Shown here: positions 33,170 to 37,185 of the stretch, piece by piece
Layout of the letters: each line of letters begins with the position of its first letter
How positions within the stretch are numbered: position 1 is the first letter of the stretch
NCBI GenBank assembly: GCA_903863255.1
Contig: CAIPBJ010000093.1
Span: 124,654-161,838 of the forward strand
Source of the DNA: an uncultured Methylophilaceae bacterium
Lineage (GTDB): Bacteria > Pseudomonadota > Gammaproteobacteria > Burkholderiales > Methylophilaceae
DNA length: 37,185 nucleotides
Direction of reading: 5' to 3'
The notes under the pieces: generated by a model
What the model was told of the DNA's origin: nothing
The model's database searches: none
Seen by the model: the letters and a program-made list of their open reading frames with translations, nothing else
Made by a program: the position numbers and the translations under genes

Positions 33170-34370
33170 AAAAATGCGTGAAGTATCCCCAACCGCAGGG
33201 TTGCCTTTAAAATTATCTGATTTTTACCAATCAAATCACCTTGAAGAAAAGCTGAGCGATTTTTTCGGAGTTCCTGATGTTCAGATCGAATCATCAGGAA
33301 CCGCTTCGCTTGTAGTGGCACTAAATGCGATTAAGCAAATGAGTTCCAGACGTTCCGTAGTGATCAGTGCCTATACTTGCCCATGGGTTCCGCTAGCAGT
33401 CCTGCATTGTGGCTTAAAGCCTGTGCTTTGCGATACGTTAAGAGGCCATTTTGACATGTGTCAGTCATCGCTGAATTCTGTGGTAGACCAAGACACGCTT
33501 GCAGTCATTCCGACTCATTTGGCTGGACGAGTTTCAGACATTCAAAAAATAATAGAAATTGCGCATGCTGCAGGGGCTTATGTTATCGAGGATTCTGCAC
33601 AAGCATTAGGGGCTAAGTTTAAAGGGGTTTCAACAGGTACATTAGGTGACATAGGATTTTATAGCTTAGGCGTAGGAAAAGGCCTTACAATTTTTGCCGG
33701 AGGTGTGCTCGTCGCAAGAGAAAGCTTTATGAGGGAGGCACTTAGGAAGTCGAGTGATGAAGTCGTTCAGAGAAAAATATGGTGGGAAATAAGAAGAATT
33801 CTTGAATTGATAGGATATTACCTGTTCTACAGGCCTTATGGATTGGCATGGGTTTACGGGTACAATTTACGTCGCCTTTTGTCGGAGGGTAAACTAATAG
33901 AAGCGGTAGGAGATAATTGCACGCCTGATTTCCCTATTCATTTAGTTAGTCGATATAGAAAAAGTGTTGGTTCGGGCGCATTCGAGAGGTTGGCTGCATT
34001 CAATGCTGAAAGCAGGATATTGGCACTGAAAAGGATAGCTGAATTAAACAAAATTCCACGAATAGAGGTAATTCAGGACAGTCCAGAATCGATCGGGGTA
34101 TGGCCATTTATCATTGTATTGATGCCAACAGAAGAGTCACGAGACAATGCATTGGCTGAGCTCTGGGATCAAGGACTGGGTGTAGGACGATTATTTATAC
34201 ATGCTATTTGTGAATACGATTACCTATCTGAGTTTTTTAATGGGATTGAGACACCTAATGCCATAGATTTCGCTAAGCGTTCAATGACCATCAGTAATAG
34301 TTCATGGTTGAAAGATATGGATTTTATAAAAATACTAAAAACGCTAAAAGAACAGTCAAGCCATGTTTAA
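33162..34370 (+). CDS. DegT/DnrJ/EryC1/StrS-family PLP-dependent enzyme
   Basis: This 402-residue enzyme is of the DegT aminotransferase fold. It has a phosphate-binding SSGTASL (about residues 44-50), the PLP-nitrogen aspartate in VIEDSAQALGA (D144) and the Schiff-base lysine in SLGVGKGLTIFAGG (K173). These support a catalytically competent PLP enzyme, usually a sugar aminotransferase. Residues about 206-240 form an aromatic, hydrophobic insertion (ILELIGYYLFYRPYGLAWVYGY) absent from small soluble sugar aminotransferases, which suggests contact with membrane or lipid. ATG 33162 overlaps the preceding stop by eight bases; ATG 33174 and GTG 33144 are alternatives. Its 3' end overlaps the FemAB-like gene by eight bases. 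The true substrate is unknown. Confidence 0.8.
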   Translation: MIEKMREVSPTAGLPLKLSDFYQSNHLEEKLSDFFGVPDVQIESSGTASLVVALNAIKQMSSRRSVVISAYTCPWVPLAVLHCGLKPVLCDTLRGHFDMCQSSLNSVVDQDTLAVIPTHLAGRVSDIQKIIEIAHAAGAYVIEDSAQALGAKFKGVSTGTLGDIGFYSLGVGKGLTIFAGGVLVARESFMREALRKSSDEVVQRKIWWEIRRILELIGYYLFYRPYGLAWVYGYNLRRLLSEGKLIEAVGDNCTPDFPIHLVSRYRKSVGSGAFERLAAFNAESRILALKRIAELNKIPRIEVIQDSPESIGVWPFIIVLMPTEESRDNALAELWDQGLGVGRLFIHAICEYDYLSEFFNGIETPNAIDFAKRSMTISNSSWLKDMDFIKILKTLKEQSSHV

Positions 34371-35526
34371 CGTGAAATGGGTCGATTCCGAGTCAGAAAT
34401 CCAGCAAAGTTTATGGGAGCATTGTTTTCCTGCTCCTTATGAAGGGCGATGGTGGTACAAGGCACTTGAGGACGCCGGCCTGCAAGATCAGTTTAAGTTT
34501 CAATATGGAATCGTTTATGATGAGGAGAAACCGGTAGCGATTGCTCCTGCATTCTTGATGAACGTACCTATGAAGTTAGTTGTTCCTCCATTTATCTTTC
34601 CATTACTGGCTATTTTAGGTCACATAATTCCTTCAGTTCTTTACCAGAGAACACTATTTATTGGATCACCATGTAGTGACGAAGGCAGGGTGGGTGCAAT
34701 TGAAGGTGTAGATCAGTATGCGCTATTTGAAGCCATAAATTTTTCGATGAAAGAAATGGCTCGTAAGCATAATGTACCGATGCTTGTATGGAAAGACTTC
34801 ACTAATAAAGATGCTACAGATTTGAGCCGAATGATAAAGAATGAGGGGGGATTTCGTTTAGTAAGTTTTCCAGGAACAGAAGTTAGTCTCTTGGGAGAGG
34901 ATAAGAATGGCTATTTAGCATCACTTAAAGCATCAAGACGCAACAAAGTGAAAAAGAAACTTAGATTAGCAGCAAATGCACCAATCGAAGGAGAAGTGCT
35001 GATAAATCCTGATAGTGAAACAATTCAAGAAATATTTGAACTTTTTAGTCAAACCTACGATAAGGGTGTTACTAAATTTGAACGGCTTAATATCAATTTT
35101 TTTAAATTAATATCGAAATATGAGCACGCTCATATATTAGTTCTAAGAGAAAAGGATACAAAGAAAATAGTTTCATTCATGCTGTGTTTTCTAATAGGTA
35201 AACAAGTTATCAATAAATTCATAGGGATAGATTACCAAAAACCTAAAGAATGGTTCCTGTATTTTCGATTATGGGAATTTGCTGTCGAATGGTCATACAG
35301 TGTTGGAGCTAAAAGAATTCAGAGCGGACAGACAGGCTATGCCCCCAAGATTGAATTGGGAAATGAATTGGTTCATTTAACGAATTATTGCAAGCATAGA
35401 AATCCAATTGTTAACTGGTTGTACAAACAAGGAGCGAAGACAGTAAACTGGGATACGTTGGATGGAGATTTGAGCGAATTTGTAAAAGCGTATCCTGACT
35501 TGATGCCAGACTTTAATTCAAAATAA
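34363..35526 (+). CDS. FemAB/GNAT-like acyltransferase (BioF2/Acetyltransf_6 type)
   Basis: The 387-residue protein has no signal peptide. One moderately hydrophobic stretch (about 60-95) lies in its N-terminal half. A basic segment LKASRRNKVKKKLRLA (about 188-203) is typical of FemAB/COG3146-like GNAT proteins. In the C-terminal GNAT half, the GYAPKIELGNELVHLTNYCKHRNPIVNWLY region (about 325-355) resembles the conserved GxxxYK(x)xxG block of this superfamily. FemAB enzymes move amino acids to peptidoglycan precursors, and other members acylate lipids or sugars. The acceptor here cannot be read. It is the last gene of the cassette, overlapping the DegT-type gene, and is followed by 105 bp containing the tRNA promoter. 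Confidence 0.7.
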   Translation: MFNVKWVDSESEIQQSLWEHCFPAPYEGRWWYKALEDAGLQDQFKFQYGIVYDEEKPVAIAPAFLMNVPMKLVVPPFIFPLLAILGHIIPSVLYQRTLFIGSPCSDEGRVGAIEGVDQYALFEAINFSMKEMARKHNVPMLVWKDFTNKDATDLSRMIKNEGGFRLVSFPGTEVSLLGEDKNGYLASLKASRRNKVKKKLRLAANAPIEGEVLINPDSETIQEIFELFSQTYDKGVTKFERLNINFFKLISKYEHAHILVLREKDTKKIVSFMLCFLIGKQVINKFIGIDYQKPKEWFLYFRLWEFAVEWSYSVGAKRIQSGQTGYAPKIELGNELVHLTNYCKHRNPIVNWLYKQGAKTVNWDTLDGDLSEFVKAYPDLMPDFNSK

Positions 35527-35588
35527 AACTTCCTAGTAATAATTCTTACAATTTCATTTGTGAACCTTGGAATAATTCTCTAATTGGT

Positions 35589-35617
35589 TTGACAAAAATT
35601 AGAAAAATAAGCATAAT
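35589..35617 (+). promoter_or_regulatory. Strong sigma-70 promoter of the tRNA-Tyr-Gly-Thr-tuf operon
   Basis: A perfect TTGACA (35589-35594) and CATAAT (35612-35617) are separated by 17 bp, with the predicted start near 35624, just before tRNA-Tyr. This is as expected for a highly expressed stable-RNA/EF-Tu operon. Confidence 0.85.
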
Positions 35618-35631
35618 CTTGGGTTCGGTTT

Positions 35632-35716
35632 GGAGGGGTGGCCGAGTGGTTAAAGGCGACGGACTGTAAATCCGTTCTCTCAGAGTACGAAGGTTCGAAT
35701 CCTTCCCCCTCCACCA
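35632..35716 (+). tRNA. tRNA-Tyr (anticodon GUA)
   Basis: An 85-nt class II tRNA with acceptor stem GGAGGGG/CCCCTCC, anticodon loop CTGTAAA, a long variable arm (TCTCAGAGTACGA region), the T-arm GGTTCGAATCC, discriminator A and encoded CCA. Confidence 0.96.
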
Positions 35717-35760
35717 GTAAACGTAGATTATGGTCATGGAGCCAGTAATCTGGCGGGTTT

Positions 35761-35836
35761 GCGGGTGTAGCTCAGTTGGTAGAGCACTTGCCTTCCAAGC
35801 AAGATGTCGCGAGTTCGAACCTCGTCGCCCGCTCCA
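35761..35836 (+). tRNA. tRNA-Gly (anticodon UCC)
   Basis: A 76-nt cloverleaf with acceptor stem GCGGGTG/CGCCCGC (one T-G wobble), a D-arm TAGCTCAGTTGGTAGAGCA, anticodon loop CTTCCAA, discriminator T and encoded CCA. It lies 44 bp after tRNA-Tyr. Confidence 0.96.
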
Positions 35837-35853
35837 GGAATTGGAATTGAAGC

Positions 35854-35928
<75 letters not shown>

Positions 35929-35991
35929 GTGTAGTACAGGGTTATTTTAAATCACAGCTTGGCTAGTTAAAGTTAGTTAAAGGATAATGTT

Positions 35992-37182
35992 ATGGCAAAA
36001 GGTAAATTTGAACGGACGAAGCCGCACGTTAACGTAGGTACGATTGGACACGTTGACCATGGCAAGACGACACTAACGGCAGCGATTACCACGATTCTAG
36101 CGAAGAAATTCGGTGGTGAAGCCAAGGCCTATGATCAAATTGACGCGGCACCTGAAGAGAAGGCTCGCGGCATTACCATCAATACAGCCCACGTTGAGTA
36201 TGAGACAGCCAATCGTCATTATGCCCACGTTGATTGCCCTGGCCATGCTGACTATGTTAAGAACATGATCACAGGCGCTGCGCAGATGGATGGAGCTATT
36301 TTGGTGTGTTCGGCAGCTGACGGCCCGATGCCTCAGACACGTGAGCACATTTTGTTGGCACGTCAAGTTGGTGTTCCATACATTGTTGTGTTCCTGAACA
36401 AGGCGGACATGGTTGATGATGCCGAGTTGTTGGAATTGGTTGAAATGGAAGTGCGTGATTTGTTGAACAAATACGATTTCCCTGGTGATGACACACCGAT
36501 CATTCACGGTTCAGCAAAACTGGCTTTGGAAGGTGACCAATCCGAGATTGGCGAGCCATCTATATTCAAGTTGGCTGAAGCGTTAGACAGTTATATCCCT
36601 ACTCCAGAACGTGCGATTGATGGTACGTTCCTGATGCCAGTAGAAGACGTGTTCTCGATTTCTGGACGTGGTACTGTGGTTACAGGCCGTGTAGAACGCG
36701 GAATTGTTAAGGTAGGTGACGAAATTGAGATTGTTGGATTGAAGCCAACACTGAAGACGACCTGTACTGGTGTTGAAATGTTCCGCAAGCTGCTTGACCA
36801 AGGTCAGGCTGGCGACAACGTTGGTGTGTTGTTGCGTGGTACTAAACGTGAAGAGGTTGAGCGTGGTCAAGTATTGGCTAAATCAGGTTCGATCAAGCCA
36901 CATACGAAATTCACTGCAGAGATCTACGTTTTAGGTAAAGATGAAGGTGGACGTCATACTCCATTCTTTAACGGATACCGTCCACAATTTTATTTCCGCA
37001 CGACAGACGTAACGGGTGCGGTTGAATTGCCAGCAGGTACAGAGATGGTGATGCCAGGCGATAACGTATCAATAACAGTGACATTGATTGCTCCGATTGC
37101 GATGGAAGAAGGTTTGCGCTTCGCTATCCGTGAAGGCGGTCGTACTGTTGGTGCCGGTGTCGTAGCAAAAATTATTGAATAA
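35992..37182 (+). CDS. tuf: Elongation factor Tu
   Basis: EF-Tu is the GTPase that delivers aminoacyl-tRNA to the ribosome. The 396-residue product begins [29 protein letters not shown], with P-loop GHVDHGKT (19-26), G3 DCPGH (81-85), G4 NKAD (136-139) and the two C-terminal beta-barrel domains complete to VVAKIIE. An AAAGGA ribosome-binding site precedes the ATG. It follows tRNA-Thr(GGU), the usual position of the tufB copy next to the secE/nusG region, and shares the promoter at 35589. The gene ends three bases before the window edge. Confidence 0.98.
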   Translation: MAKGKFERTKPHVNVGTIGHVDHGKTTLTAAITTILAKKFGGEAKAYDQIDAAPEEKARGITINTAHVEYETANRHYAHVDCPGHADYVKNMITGAAQMDGAILVCSAADGPMPQTREHILLARQVGVPYIVVFLNKADMVDDAELLELVEMEVRDLLNKYDFPGDDTPIIHGSAKLALEGDQSEIGEPSIFKLAEALDSYIPTPERAIDGTFLMPVEDVFSISGRGTVVTGRVERGIVKVGDEIEIVGLKPTLKTTCTGVEMFRKLLDQGQAGDNVGVLLRGTKREEVERGQVLAKSGSIKPHTKFTAEIYVLGKDEGGRHTPFFNGYRPQFYFRTTDVTGAVELPAGTEMVMPGDNVSITVTLIAPIAMEEGLRFAIREGGRTVGAGVVAKIIE

Positions 37183-37185
37183 TTA

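Noticed and set aside
36097-36507. 136-codon minus-strand frame inside tuf
   Set aside because: It is fully antisense to EF-Tu, and the strong codon bias of tuf explains the open frame.

Overview
The window reads as chromosomal backbone of a methylotrophic betaproteobacterium, most likely a Methylophilaceae member (Methylotenera/Methylophilus-like). Three things point there. A ribulose-monophosphate-pathway hexulose-6-phosphate synthase gene (hps) lies at 20280-20960. The gene order mla / ABC exporter / bolA / murA / hisGDC-BHAFIE / HIT / tatABC and petABC-sspAB is the betaproteobacterial arrangement. HisG is the short form. The DNA is moderately AT-rich by eye. No phage, insertion sequence, CRISPR array or rRNA gene was seen.

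Layout. Positions 1-4359 carry a leftward block: a pteridine-reductase-like SDR, ttcA and topA, facing the last codons of an unidentified rightward gene. From 4402 to 7699 come a MidA-type methyltransferase, trmB, engB (leftward, overlapping the trmB 3' end) and a dihaem cytochrome c4. A bidirectional terminator separates the cytochrome from a leftward orphan membrane histidine kinase (7755-9449). Between the kinase and a lone prepilin-like gene (9698-10339) is a non-coding stretch rich in TGWCA half-sites.

Positions 10478-26217 are one long rightward run. It holds mlaFEDCB (phospholipid transport, with no mlaA), an ABC-2 exporter pair, the ibaG/bolA and grxD iron-sulfur pair, murA, then hisG, hisD and hisC. 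The monocistronic hps unit interrupts the run, with its own promoter-like sequence, a dyad-rich leader and a terminator. The run then resumes with hisB, H, A, F, I and E, a HIT hydrolase and tatABC. A leftward DegS-like protease and a rightward Nif3-like gene lead to petABC (cytochrome bc1, whose Rieske subunit has a Tat signal) and sspAB.

Positions 32026-35928 hold tRNA-Thr(UGU), then a tightly overlapping four-gene cassette, then tRNA-Tyr, tRNA-Gly and tRNA-Thr(GGU) feeding tuf. The cassette encodes two small EamA/SMR-like membrane proteins, a DegT-type PLP enzyme and a FemAB/GNAT-like acyltransferase. It is the least explained part of the window and the best candidate for an undescribed system, plausibly an envelope-lipid or glycan modification module. 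The second notable feature is the self-contained hps unit inside the histidine locus, whose protein carries a glycine-serine linker and an amphipathic C-terminal tail.
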